Shown one piece after another: positions 30,317 through 38,649 of a stretch of 39,215 nucleotides of DNA. The notes beneath the pieces are model-generated. The model saw only the letters and a program-made list of their open reading frames with translations, searched no databases and was not told the origin of the DNA. This stretch comes from Chloroflexota bacterium (GTDB lineage Bacteria > Chloroflexota > Anaerolineae > Anaerolineales > UBA4823). The stretch covers positions 1 to 39,215 of the forward strand of contig JAEWYL010000139.1 of the NCBI GenBank assembly GCA_023395675.1. Reading direction: 5' to 3'. The position numbers were made by a program, and so were the translations under genes. Each line of letters opens with the position of its first letter. Position 1 is the stretch's first letter.

Positions 30317-31573
30317 ATGAACCCCGGCGCCTCTCCTCAAACCTTCCGCGCGCGCAGCACCCAGGCAGCCCTGGAGGAGGTCCAGCGCGTGTTGGGGACC
30401 GAAGCCATGATCGTCTCGGTCCGGCAGCTCTCCCCGCCGGAAGGCCGTGAAGTGGAAGTAGTCGCCCTGCCGGCGCCCGGTTCCGGGCCCGTCCCCGCCG
30501 CCCCCCAGCCGAAGCGCACCCCGCGCCGCCTGGACCCGGGGACCAGCCTGGCTGCAGGCTTGAACAGCCTGTCCGACGAGGAGTTGAACTCAATCCTGGC
30601 GCACCTTGCCAGCCGCATTCACGCTCCGGGCGCCTCGCCGGCCAATCAGCACCCCGCGCTTGAAAACCGCCCCGCAGCCGACCCGGACCAGACCGGACGG
30701 AGAAGGGCGGCCTTCGACCCTGAAAGCGCCCGCCCGGCGGCTGTGGAGAGCGGGCGTGAGATCCCCGGCCCGCTGCTCGAGATCCGCCGGCGGATGTCGG
30801 CTCAGGGGCTGGACCCCGAGCTGGTGAAGAAACTGATCACCACCTGCACCGGAGCGCTCAGCCCGGCTGCCCTGAATGATGAAGCGCGCGTCCGCAGCCA
30901 TATTCGCCGCCAGCTCGAAGCCCATATCCGCACCGCGCGCCTGGACGCTCTGCTGAACGTCCAGAAGGGCAGTCTGGTGGTCTTCCTGATTGGCATGAGC
31001 GGGGTGGGCAAGACCAGCGCCTGCGCCAAACTGGCCGCCCACGCCCGTATCAACCTGGGCAAAAAAGTAGCCTGGATCTGCGCCGATACCCTGCGCACCG
31101 GGGCGATTGCCCAGGCACGCGCTTTCACCGAGCCCCTGGGCATCCCGCTGCATCTGGCTTACACCCCCGAGGAGCTGGCCCAGGCGGTGATCGAGGCCGA
31201 CGCCCCGGAGACGAACCTGATCCTGGTGGACACCCCCGCTCGCAACCCGCACAGCAAGCAGGACGTGGTGGAGCTGGGCGCTTTCCTGACCGCCGTCCCG
31301 GACCGGGCCACCCTGCTGGTCGCTCCGGCCACCCTGCAGGAGAACGACCTGCGCGCGGCCCAGGCGGCTTTCGGCCCCTTCAGCCTGAAAGGGCTGATCC
31401 TGACCAAACTGGATGAGACCACCGCTTTCGGGAACGTATTCAACCTGGCATGGCGCAGCCAGGCGCCCGTGCTCGGCCTGACCACCGGCTCGCGCATCCT
31501 GGAAGACCTGCAGCCCGCCCAGGCATCCGGCATTGCCGGCCTCCTGTTTGGAGAGCGGATTTCTCGCAGGTAG
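30317..31573 (+). CDS. flhF: Flagellar SRP-type GTPase FlhF with altered G3 motif
   Basis: A 418-residue FlhF. N-terminal domain (FRARSTQAALEEVQRVLGTEAMIVS split here), a disordered Pro/Arg middle (about 55-150), and an SRP-type GTPase from about 160. G1 GMSGVGKT is at 226-233, the DTLRTGA segment at 257-263 and G4 TKLDE at 363-367. The G3 motif reads DTPAR (305-309) instead of the usual DTAGR, so the Gly is missing. FlhF positions flagella at the pole and is normally stimulated by FlhG, which is absent here. ATG at 30317 has GAAGGG upstream; GTG at 30308 is an alternative. Confidence 0.92.
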   Translation: MNPGASPQTFRARSTQAALEEVQRVLGTEAMIVSVRQLSPPEGREVEVVALPAPGSGPVPAAPQPKRTPRRLDPGTSLAAGLNSLSDEELNSILAHLASRIHAPGASPANQHPALENRPAADPDQTGRRRAAFDPESARPAAVESGREIPGPLLEIRRRMSAQGLDPELVKKLITTCTGALSPAALNDEARVRSHIRRQLEAHIRTARLDALLNVQKGSLVVFLIGMSGVGKTSACAKLAAHARINLGKKVAWICADTLRTGAIAQARAFTEPLGIPLHLAYTPEELAQAVIEADAPETNLILVDTPARNPHSKQDVVELGAFLTAVPDRATLLVAPATLQENDLRAAQAAFGPFSLKGLILTKLDETTAFGNVFNLAWRSQAPVLGLTTGSRILEDLQPAQASGIAGLLFGERISRR

Positions 31574-31595
31574 CACTGAGAGAGGCTGAGGAGCG

Positions 31596-31955
31596 ATGAG
31601 CGATACTGGACGCCCTTCTGAGAAAGGCGCTTCCCCGAAGAAAAAGAAACGGGCAGAACGCCAGGGCCCTGCCCTGCCCCATCTGATCGATTTCAGCCTG
31701 TCGGTCGCCCAGCTGGCTGTGGTCCTGGTCGGGCTGGCGACGATCCTGCTTTCGCTCGGCTCGGGGGTCTCGCTCTGGATGGTCGCTCTGCGCGGCGGGG
31801 CCGCGATGGTGTCTCTGGGCCTGCTGCTCTGGCTGGTGAACTGGCTGATCTCCAAAGGCTCGCTGGAGCTGGTACGCCAGGAGCTGCTCAAAGAACTGGA
31901 GAAGAAAAGGGCTGAAGATGATGGTGTGGATAGTACTGTGGAAATTAAGGCGTAA
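31596..31955 (+). CDS. Small two-helix membrane protein at the usual flhG position
   Basis: A 119-residue protein. A very basic N-terminus (KGASPKKKKRAERQG) precedes two hydrophobic helices (about 33-55 and 62-85), and the tail is charged and helical (LVRQELLKELEKKRAEDDG). The family is not recognised. It lies between flhF and fliA, where flhG (a MinD-like ATPase) sits in many bacteria. It has a good GAGGAG ribosome-binding site, and 11 bases separate it from fliA. Both ends are predicted to be cytoplasmic. A link to flagellar placement is possible from position only. Confidence 0.75.
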   Translation: MSDTGRPSEKGASPKKKKRAERQGPALPHLIDFSLSVAQLAVVLVGLATILLSLGSGVSLWMVALRGGAAMVSLGLLLWLVNWLISKGSLELVRQELLKELEKKRAEDDGVDSTVEIKA

Positions 31956-31966
31956 ACGGGTAGAAG

Positions 31967-32809
31967 ATGGATTCAAAACGTGACGATACCGAACTGATCA
32001 CCCAATACTGCGCCACACGTGACGCCGGTCTGCGTGAGGAAGTGATCCTCCGCTACGTGCCCCTGGTGCATTACGTCCTGGGCCGTCTCGGGATCTCTCA
32101 GGCGATGGGCGCCGATTACGAAGACGCAGCCAGCCAGGGGCTTTTGGGGCTGATCCAGGCCGTGGACAAGTTCAACCCTGCCTACGGCACCCAGTTCAGC
32201 ACCTACGCCACCCTGCGCATTCGCGGCAAGGTGATTGACCACCTGCGCTCGCAGGACTGGCTCTCGCGCGGGGCCCGGAAAAGGGCCCGCCAGGTGCAGG
32301 ACGGGATCGCCCACTTCTGGGAGACCCACGGGCGCACGCCCTCGGACGAGGAACTGGCGGCGCATCTCCAGCTCGACCTGCCCAAACTGCAGCGCGCCCT
32401 GCTGGACAGCAGCCGGGGCTTCGTCTCGCTGGATATGGTGGTTTCTGCCCAGGGAGATGAGCAGGCCTCGCTTCACGAACTGCTGCCCGATGAAAATACG
32501 CCGGAACCCCAGGACAGCTACGAAGAGCAGGAACTGCGCCTGAACCTGGCGCAGGCCATCCGCGCCCTCCCGGAGCGAGAGCAGCTCGTGCTCTCCCTGT
32601 ACTACTACGAAGAGCTGACCTTCAAAGAGATCGGCTCGGTGCTGGAGGTTTCCGAATCGAGAGTCTGCCAGCTCCACGGGCGGGCGGTGCTGAACCTGCG
32701 CGCTTTTCTGGAACGCCTGCAGAGCAAAAACCTGCCCGGTGCGGAAGTTGCACAGAACATTCCAGAACGCATCCCGTTGAGGAACCAGGCCGTACCGGCG
32801 TCGAGGTGA
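31967..32809 (+). CDS. fliA: Sigma-28 flagellar sigma factor FliA
   Basis: A 280-residue sigma factor of the FliA/WhiG group. Region 2 runs from YVPLVHYVLGRLGI through GLLGLIQAVDKFNPAYGTQF (in parts) and RIRGKVIDHLRSQDW. Region 3 includes GRTPSDEELAAHL. Region 4 has the -35-binding HTH ELTFKEIGSVLEVSESRVCQ. The tail after residue 250 is an extra ~25 residues. It directs transcription of late flagellar genes, and a matching promoter lies before flgM. FlgM, its inhibitor, is encoded 2 kb downstream. Confidence 0.95.
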   Translation: MDSKRDDTELITQYCATRDAGLREEVILRYVPLVHYVLGRLGISQAMGADYEDAASQGLLGLIQAVDKFNPAYGTQFSTYATLRIRGKVIDHLRSQDWLSRGARKRARQVQDGIAHFWETHGRTPSDEELAAHLQLDLPKLQRALLDSSRGFVSLDMVVSAQGDEQASLHELLPDENTPEPQDSYEEQELRLNLAQAIRALPEREQLVLSLYYYEELTFKEIGSVLEVSESRVCQLHGRAVLNLRAFLERLQSKNLPGAEVAQNIPERIPLRNQAVPASR

Positions 32810-32816
32810 GAAGAAC

Positions 32817-33206
32817 ATGGCCGCGATTACCAATGACCTTTTGAGCGACACGTTGAATGTCATCCAGCTGGCCCGCGAAACGGCCCGCCTGCAGGGGAAG
32901 CAGACCCGGTTCGAGCGCCTGGACCCGGTGGTGGACAATCTGCGCACCATCGTCAGCGAATCCCAGGAGCCGAAACAACCCGCCGGTCCCGCGCTGGTGA
33001 TGCAGGAGGACTTTCAGGTTCTGCTGGCCGCGGTGCAGAAGGGTGAGCAGGGGACCAGCCGCCCGGCAGCCGCCTCTGCCGCCCCGATGGAGCGCTCGCA
33101 GGCTGTGCTCGCCATGGCGGCGGGCGGTATGAGCGAGCTGGATATCGCCCGCAACCTGGGGATGACCCGGGATGAAGTCAACCTGATCTTGAGCATCAAC
33201 CGGTAA
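32817..33206 (+). CDS. Flagellar-operon HTH protein (DUF2802/DUF6115-like)
   Basis: A 129-residue protein. The last 40 residues form a helix-turn-helix-like unit (AVLAMAAGGMSELDIARNLGMTRDEVNLIL) like that at the end of DUF2802/DUF6115 proteins seen in flagellar operons, as I recall them. The N-terminal part is helical and charged, without a membrane segment. Function unknown; a regulator or assembly factor are both possible. It begins seven bases after fliA and ends eleven before flgF. Confidence 0.65.
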   Translation: MAAITNDLLSDTLNVIQLARETARLQGKQTRFERLDPVVDNLRTIVSESQEPKQPAGPALVMQEDFQVLLAAVQKGEQGTSRPAAASAAPMERSQAVLAMAAGGMSELDIARNLGMTRDEVNLILSINR

Positions 33207-33217
33207 CAGGAGCTAAC

Positions 33218-33979
33218 ATGATTAAAGGATTGTACGCTGCAGCCTCAGCCATGCTGGCCAACCTGACCCGCCAGGAAGCCCTGGCCCACAATATCTCGAA
33301 CCTGGATACCCCGGGGTTCAAACAGGTGCTGGTTTCGCTGGAAGATTTCGCCCACTCCCCGGTGAACTATCCGCCCGGCTCCAATTCTGAAATTCCCCGG
33401 CGGGAGTGGTTTGCCGGGACCCTGGGCCTGGGCGTGGAGAGCAGCCCGCAGGAGACGGATCACGCGGACGGCGGCCTGAAGTTCACCGGCCAGCCTTACG
33501 ATCTGGCCATCCAGGGGCCGGGCTTTTTCCGGGTGCAGACCCCGGACGGCGAGCGCTATACCCGGGATGGGCGCTTCTTGCGTGATGCGCAGGGCGGACT
33601 GGTCACGGTGGACGGGTATCAGGTGCTCAATGACGGCGGGCAGCCGGTCACCCTGGCCGACGGGGAGCTGTACATCGCCCCAGACGGCGCGATCAGCGTT
33701 AACGGCCAGGCCGCCGGAAGGCTGGGGATTGCCTACTTCAACGATCCCGCCGCCGAGCTGGAGCGGGACCTGCCCAACACCTTCCGGGCAGAGGGCGCCC
33801 CTACGGGACAGGCCCAGGGAGCCGTGCAGCAGGGCTATCTGGAGATGTCCAACGCCAACCCCAGCCAGCTGATGACGCAGATGGTCTCCGTCAGCCGCGC
33901 CTACGAAGCCGCCCAGCAGATGGTCCAGGTGCAGGACGAGCTGCTCGGCCAGGCCATCAACACGCTCGGGCGTTTCTAG
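33218..33979 (+). CDS. flgF: Flagellar rod protein FlgF/FlgG family (first copy)
   Basis: A 253-residue rod/hook-basal body protein. The N-terminal flagellar rod motif (MIKGLYAAASAMLANLTRQE, then AHNISNLDTPGFKQ), the middle signature DLAIQGPGFFRVQTPDGERYTRDGRF (in parts), and the C-terminal coil (YLEMSNANPSQLMTQMVSVSRAYE) are all present. The N-terminus resembles FlgF more than FlgG, and the next gene is FlgG-like, so flgF is preferred; assignment between the two paralogues is uncertain. It forms part of the rod. Confidence 0.88.
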   Translation: MIKGLYAAASAMLANLTRQEALAHNISNLDTPGFKQVLVSLEDFAHSPVNYPPGSNSEIPRREWFAGTLGLGVESSPQETDHADGGLKFTGQPYDLAIQGPGFFRVQTPDGERYTRDGRFLRDAQGGLVTVDGYQVLNDGGQPVTLADGELYIAPDGAISVNGQAAGRLGIAYFNDPAAELERDLPNTFRAEGAPTGQAQGAVQQGYLEMSNANPSQLMTQMVSVSRAYEAAQQMVQVQDELLGQAINTLGRF

Positions 33980-34006
33980 CCGGGTACAGCCAAGGAGAAC
34001 CAACGC

Positions 34007-34744
34007 ATGCCAACCTCGCTCACCCAAATCCTGAATGTCGCCCGCTCGGGCATGCTGGCCCGCCTGACCGACCTGGACCTGGTCAGCAACAACCTGGCCA
34101 ATATCAACACCAACGGCTACAAGAGCAGCCGCTCGAACTTTCAGGAGCTTCTGAACGACCGGCGCTACAGCGGCGTACAGATCCGTTCCACCCAGCAGTT
34201 CATGGACCCCGGGCAGGTGAAGCACACGGACAGCCCGCTGGACCTCGCCGTTTCCGGGAGCGGCTTTTTCGCCCTCACCCTGCCCGATGGGCGCACGGCC
34301 TACACCCGCGACGGGCAGTTCGAGCTGGACTCCCAGCGCCGCATCGTCAGCGCCAGCGGCTACCCGCTGGTCTGGCAGGGCCAGATCCCGCAAGACGCCT
34401 CCGATGTCAGCATTTTCCCGGACGGGGCCGTGATGGTGCTGCAGGGCGAGACCTGGAACGAGGCCGGACGCATCCAGCTCTCGCGCTTCCCCAACGCCAC
34501 CGCGCTGCAGGGTTACGGCCAGAATCTGTGGCTGGAAACGCCTGCCTCCGGCGCAGCCCAGGCCGGGGCGCCCGGTTCTGAAGGCTACGGGCAGCTTTTG
34601 AGCCGGGCGTTGGAAGGATCGAATGTCAATATGGCGAACGAGATGTCTCAGCTCGTCACCCTGCAGCGCTCCTTTCAAATGTCGCTGCGCACCTTTCAGA
34701 CGACGGACACCATGCTCTCGCAGGCCATCCATTTACGCAGGTAG
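34007..34744 (+). CDS. flgG: Flagellar rod protein FlgG family (second copy)
   Basis: A 245-residue rod protein. NNLANINTNGYKSSRSNFQELL is the FlgG-type N-terminal signature (in parts), PLDLAVSGSGFFAL the middle one, and LEGSNVNMANEMSQLV-TLQRSFQ the C-terminal coil typical of FlgG. No flgA, flgH or flgI follows, so no P- or L-ring is encoded here, as in single-membrane bacteria. The ribosome-binding site is AAGGAGA. flgM follows behind a sigma-28 promoter. Confidence 0.9.
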   Translation: MPTSLTQILNVARSGMLARLTDLDLVSNNLANINTNGYKSSRSNFQELLNDRRYSGVQIRSTQQFMDPGQVKHTDSPLDLAVSGSGFFALTLPDGRTAYTRDGQFELDSQRRIVSASGYPLVWQGQIPQDASDVSIFPDGAVMVLQGETWNEAGRIQLSRFPNATALQGYGQNLWLETPASGAAQAGAPGSEGYGQLLSRALEGSNVNMANEMSQLVTLQRSFQMSLRTFQTTDTMLSQAIHLRR

Positions 34745-34749
34745 CAGGG

Positions 34750-34776
34750 TAAAGTTTTGAACGCAGCCTCCGATAA
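34750..34776 (+). promoter_or_regulatory. Sigma-28 (FliA) promoter of the late flagellar genes
   Basis: TAAAGTTT (34750-34757), an 11-base spacer, and TCCGATAA (34769-34776). This is 8/8 and 7/8 against the FliA consensus with exact spacing. Transcription would start about 40 bases before flgM. It separates early genes from flgM-flgN-flgK-flgL-csrA. Confidence 0.9.
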
Positions 34777-34821
34777 CAGAGCAGGTCATTATCAGATGTG
34801 GAAGAGATGTGAGGAAACCCT

Positions 34822-35148
34822 ATGAAGATCGATTACAGCGCAGCCAACCGGCTAACGCCGAATGGAACCGAAGGTCCGAACGGATCCGAAGGCCCCAGCG
34901 GCATTGAGAAGAAGAACCTTCCTCACAGCGGCGACCTGCAGACAGGGCCGTTATCCGGAAAGGACCGGGCCTCCCTCTCTGAGCAGGCCCGCCTGCTGGC
35001 CAGGGCCCACACCGCCCTGGAAGAGACCGAAGAACAGCGCAGCGACCGGGTCAGCGCGCTGAAAGAACAGATTGCGACGGGCAACTACGAGATCCCCGTC
35101 GACGAGCTTGCCCGCAGGCTGGCCGCGCGCTTCAAGCTGATTGATTAA
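34822..35148 (+). CDS. flgM: Anti-sigma-28 factor FlgM
   Basis: A 108-residue FlgM. The C-terminal half contains the sigma-28-binding helices: DRASLSEQARLLARAHTALE, then RVSALKEQIATGNYEIPVDELARRLAARF (in parts). The N-terminal half is disordered, with a short repeat (NGTEGPNGSEGPSG). FlgM holds FliA until the hook is complete and is then exported. GAGGAAA precedes the ATG. Being under a FliA promoter gives negative feedback. Confidence 0.93.
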   Translation: MKIDYSAANRLTPNGTEGPNGSEGPSGIEKKNLPHSGDLQTGPLSGKDRASLSEQARLLARAHTALEETEEQRSDRVSALKEQIATGNYEIPVDELARRLAARFKLID

Positions 35149-35176
35149 GGGCAGTTCACCTCAGGAGAAAACAGGG

Positions 35177-35692
35177 ATGGAGCCCATTCCCGTAAAACTG
35201 ATCTACGATCTTGAAGATTTATTGGTGCAGGAATTTCGCGCCTGCCAGACTCTGCTCAGCCTGACCAAAGATGAGCGGCTGGCGCTGGCGCGCAGCGACG
35301 TCGAAGCCCTCTCGGCCCTGGTCGAGCAAAAAGAAAGCATGCTCGATGAGCTGGCGCAGATCGAAGACCACCGGCGCATGGTGGTTCAGGAGATCGCCCG
35401 GCGGCTTCCCCTGCCGGCCCCGAATCCGGCGGTTGCCGAGCTGGCAGCCGTCCTGGAACCTGAGCTGGGCGGGCGCATTGACCGGCTTCGGAACGGTATC
35501 AACACCCTTTCCAGCGAGATTCGCGAGCTTTCCAGCGGAAACCGCGCCCTCGCCGCTTCCGCATTGGAGCGGACGGATGCGGTTCAGAGCCTGCTGCTCG
35601 ATATTCTCCGGCCCTCATTGAACTACCAGCCTCCCGGCGTTCCCTGCCATACTCAGGCGGGGCCGGCCTGGGGGGTGGATCACCGCACTTAA
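35177..35692 (+). CDS. flgN: Flagellar export chaperone FlgN
   Basis: A 171-residue FlgN-family chaperone, mostly one long helical hairpin (LIYDLEDLLVQEFRACQTLL, then EQKESMLDELAQIEDHRR), ending in a disordered tail. FlgN protects FlgK and FlgL before export, and both genes follow. The ATG at 35177 is preferred; AGGAG lies upstream. Family match is by pattern and position. Confidence 0.85.
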   Translation: MEPIPVKLIYDLEDLLVQEFRACQTLLSLTKDERLALARSDVEALSALVEQKESMLDELAQIEDHRRMVVQEIARRLPLPAPNPAVAELAAVLEPELGGRIDRLRNGINTLSSEIRELSSGNRALAASALERTDAVQSLLLDILRPSLNYQPPGVPCHTQAGPAWGVDHRT

Positions 35693-35749
35693 GCCCGGCC
35701 ACAGCCCACATCTCCGGGACCTGCTCGGAGAGAGAGGGAACAGGCGCTC

Positions 35750-37180
35750 ATGTCGAATCTATTTTCCGGTATCAACATCGCTCTGCGGGCCGTGCTCGCC
35801 CAACAGCAGGCCATCCAGGTGATCGAGCACAACGTCGCCAACGCCAGCACACCCGGCTACCGGCGCCAGGAGGCCGTGCTGCGCGCGCTGGTCACCACGC
35901 CCACCTCCGGCCTGTACCAGAACGGCACGCCCGGCATGATCGGCGCCGGCGTTACCGTGGACCGCATCCAGCGCTTTAACCTGGAATTTTACGATGGGCG
36001 CTTCCGGCGCGAGACGGCCAGCGCAAGGCGCTTCGAGCTGCAGGGAGAGATCCTTAAGCAGGTGGAATTGACCCTGGCGGAAACGGGTGAGGACGGCCTG
36101 GCAAACAGGCTGGATGCTTTCTGGACGGGCTGGCAGGCTCTGAGCGACGACCCGTCCAACCTGGCCCTGCGCAAAGACCTGCTCGAGCGCGCCGGCGGGC
36201 TGGCCGACGCCCTGAACTGGCGCGCCAGCTCTTTGATCGCTTTGCGCAAAGAGCAAAACCTGGCGATCGAAGAGCGGGTCCAGCAGATCAACACCCTGGC
36301 AAGCCACGTAGCCAGACTTAACGCCGAGATTCCGGCCAAAGAAGCGAACGGGATCGCCGCCAACGACCTGCTGGACGAGCGCGACCGCCTGATCAACCAG
36401 CTTTCGGAGCTCACCGGCGCTACGGCGCATATCCAGGAGAACGGCGAAGCCCTGGTTTCCATCGGCGGGCACTCCCTGGTCGTGGGCAGAAAAGCCTTCA
36501 CGCTAACCACCGGTCCCGACCCGCTCGATGCTGCTCTGCGCCGGATCACCTGGCAGGAGGATGGGCAGGTGCTTGCGCCTCCCAGCGGCGAATTAGCCGG
36601 CATTATTAACGCTCGAGACGTGGTCATTAAAGAGCAGCTGGCCGGGCTCAATACCCTGGCCTATACCCTCGCCTCGAAGGTGAATGAAATGCACGCCGCC
36701 GGCAGCGACCTCAACGGCGAGCAGGGTCTGGATTTCTTCACAGGGTTCACCCCACAGGCGAACTACGCTCTGGAGATCAGACTGAACCCGGAGATCTCCG
36801 GCGATCCCGCCCGGATCGCCGCTTCGAAAGGCGGGCCTGGCTCCGTCGGCGATGGAAGCCTGGCCATGGAGATCGCCGAACTGCGCAACACCACGCTGTC
36901 CATAGACGGCGCTTCCGTCACCATCAACGGGTATCACATCAGCAATGCGACCCGGCTGGGCCTGGAGGTCAAAGACGCCCTGCGCAGGGCCAAAGACAAC
37001 CGGCTGGTGGCCGACTCCCTCGAGCAGTTGAGCGAGTCCGTCGGCGGCGTGTCGCTGGACGAGGAGGCGGCAAACCTGGTAAAGGCCCAGCGCGCTTTTC
37101 AGGCTGCCTCACGCTTGATGACCGCTATTGACGATATGCTGGACCGGATTATCAACGGGATGGGCACGGTAGGCCGCTAA
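35750..37180 (+). CDS. flgK: Flagellar hook-filament junction protein FlgK
   Basis: A 476-residue FlgK (HAP1), shorter than the ~550-residue enteric version because the outer domains are reduced. N-terminal signature LAQQQAIQVIEHNVANASTPGYRR (in parts) and GAGVTVDRIQRFNLEFYDGR (in parts). C-terminal VSLDEEAANLVKAQRAFQAAS and MTAIDDMLDRIING are diagnostic. It links hook and filament. It belongs to the late operon under the sigma-28 promoter. Confidence 0.95.
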   Translation: MSNLFSGINIALRAVLAQQQAIQVIEHNVANASTPGYRRQEAVLRALVTTPTSGLYQNGTPGMIGAGVTVDRIQRFNLEFYDGRFRRETASARRFELQGEILKQVELTLAETGEDGLANRLDAFWTGWQALSDDPSNLALRKDLLERAGGLADALNWRASSLIALRKEQNLAIEERVQQINTLASHVARLNAEIPAKEANGIAANDLLDERDRLINQLSELTGATAHIQENGEALVSIGGHSLVVGRKAFTLTTGPDPLDAALRRITWQEDGQVLAPPSGELAGIINARDVVIKEQLAGLNTLAYTLASKVNEMHAAGSDLNGEQGLDFFTGFTPQANYALEIRLNPEISGDPARIAASKGGPGSVGDGSLAMEIAELRNTTLSIDGASVTINGYHISNATRLGLEVKDALRRAKDNRLVADSLEQLSESVGGVSLDEEAANLVKAQRAFQAASRLMTAIDDMLDRIINGMGTVGR

Positions 37181-37216
37181 ACAGGTGCTAAACATCAGTT
37201 CGGGATGAAGGTGATT

Positions 37217-37260
37217 ATTGATAATTTTGGCGGCTGGGCTTCCAAAATAATCAATTTTTC
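37217..37260 (+). terminator. Terminator-like hairpin between flgK and flgL
   Basis: ATTGATAATTTTGG (37217-37230) pairs with CCAAAATAATCAAT (37242-37255) with one mismatch, and an uninterrupted T-run (TTTTTC) follows. The stem is AT-rich, so it may terminate only partly and lower flgL-csrA expression. Confidence 0.55.
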
Positions 37261-37313
37261 CCAGGATTCTTTATCCGGAACTGGCAGGAAATACGTTCCA
37301 TCGAGGGAAAGCG

Positions 37314-38264
37314 ATGCGAGTAACACAGCGAATGATGGTGGGAAATGCCGTCCAGCACATGGACGAAAACCTGCAGCGTTTATACGCGCTCTCGGAGCAG
37401 GTGGCCTCCGGCAAACAGTTCCAGCGCGTTTCAGATCACCCGAGCCAGGCGGCCGCGGCGCTCAGCCTGCGCTCCAGCCTGGAGGCCAGCAAGGCTTACC
37501 TGAACTCGGCGCACATGGCGAAAGATTGGATGGCAGGCACGGAGCTGGCGCTGAAACAGACGGAAGAGATCGCCACCCGGGCTTACGAACTGGCCTCTCG
37601 AGGGGTCAGCGACACCAGCGGCGCAGAAGAGCGCCAGGGTCTGGCTGAAGAGCTGAATGAGATGATCCACCAGATCATCGGCCAGGCCAATGCCAACCAT
37701 GCGGGCAGCTATCTCTTCGCCGGTTTCCACACCAACGAAGCCCCCTTCTCGGGTCACGACGGGGTGGACGATGGGAGCGGCGGCGAGATCACGGACGGGC
37801 GGTTCGACCGCCTCGAATACCGGGGGCTCGTGGTGGACCCGAACGCGCTCCCGCCCGCGGAATACATTCAACGCACGATCAACCCCGGGCATACCATTGT
37901 GCAGAATATTGACGGCCCCTCGGTGTTTGCACCGCTGGTGGAAGCCGTCGCCAAAGCCAGGGACGCCCTCCTGCAGAACGACAGCGAGGCCATTCAGGAC
38001 ACGCTGGCAGGCCTGGAGAGCGCCCGGAATATAGTATCGGAGGCGCGCCTGACCAACGGCGCGCGGCAGAGACAGATTGGCCTGGTTGGAGAGCGGATCG
38101 AGAAAGCACAGTTGGAACTGAAAAGCCTTCTCACGGAGAAGGAAAGCGTGAACATGGCTGAAGCCATCTCCAACCTGCGCCAGCAGGAGACGATCTATCA
38201 GGCAGTATTGGAGGTCGGGCAGCGCGCAATCTCGACCATGAGCCTGTTCGAAATGCTGCGCTAG
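37314..38264 (+). CDS. flgL: Flagellar hook-filament junction protein FlgL
   Basis: A 316-residue FlgL (HAP3), a flagellin-like protein. N-terminal MRVTQRMMVGNAVQHMDENL and SEQVASGKQFQRVSDHPSQA; then ANANHAGSYLFAGFHTNEAPF, the typical FlgL segment; C-terminal VNMAEAISNLRQQETIYQAVLEVGQRAI (in parts). It is the second junction protein. GAGGGAAA precedes the ATG. It lies after a terminator-like hairpin, with csrA next. Confidence 0.95.
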   Translation: MRVTQRMMVGNAVQHMDENLQRLYALSEQVASGKQFQRVSDHPSQAAAALSLRSSLEASKAYLNSAHMAKDWMAGTELALKQTEEIATRAYELASRGVSDTSGAEERQGLAEELNEMIHQIIGQANANHAGSYLFAGFHTNEAPFSGHDGVDDGSGGEITDGRFDRLEYRGLVVDPNALPPAEYIQRTINPGHTIVQNIDGPSVFAPLVEAVAKARDALLQNDSEAIQDTLAGLESARNIVSEARLTNGARQRQIGLVGERIEKAQLELKSLLTEKESVNMAEAISNLRQQETIYQAVLEVGQRAISTMSLFEMLR

Positions 38265-38317
38265 CCCCGGCAGCAGGCGCAGCCGGGCTGAAATACAGCC
38301 CTATTGCGAGGAGTGGT

Positions 38318-38620
38318 ATGTTAGTCCTGACCAGAAAACGAGACGAAAGCCTGGTGATCAACGACAATATCGTGGTCACCGTGCTGGCCATTGAAGGTGA
38401 CAAAGTAAAGATCGGGATTACCGCTCCTCGAGAGATCAGCGTGCTGCGCCATGAGCTCTGGCAGGCGATGAACGAGCAGCGCCAGATTGCCGAACAGCTG
38501 GCGGGAAAGTCCGAGTCCCCCGGTTTCGAGGAACTGCGTAAGTTTTTGGCGAGCGATGAGGCTGCGAGCGAAGCGGATGATGACAGCCCGGATGCAGACT
38601 CGCCCCGGGCAAAATCCTGA
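38318..38620 (+). CDS. csrA: Carbon storage regulator CsrA
   Basis: A 100-residue CsrA. The core 1-55 has the RNA-binding strands MLVLTRKRDESLVI, including L4, and the APREISVLRHEL segment with R44. It dimerises and blocks ribosome access at GGA sites. It carries a ~40-residue acidic C-terminal extension (EAASEADDDSPDAD), absent in short CsrA proteins. fliW, the usual antagonist gene next to csrA in many non-enteric flagellates, is not between flgL and csrA. GAGGAG precedes the ATG, itself a GGA-containing site that could permit self-control. Confidence 0.95.
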   Translation: MLVLTRKRDESLVINDNIVVTVLAIEGDKVKIGITAPREISVLRHELWQAMNEQRQIAEQLAGKSESPGFEELRKFLASDEAASEADDDSPDADSPRAKS

Positions 38621-38649
38621 ACGGCCCTCGAAGCCTGCGGGACGCTTGC

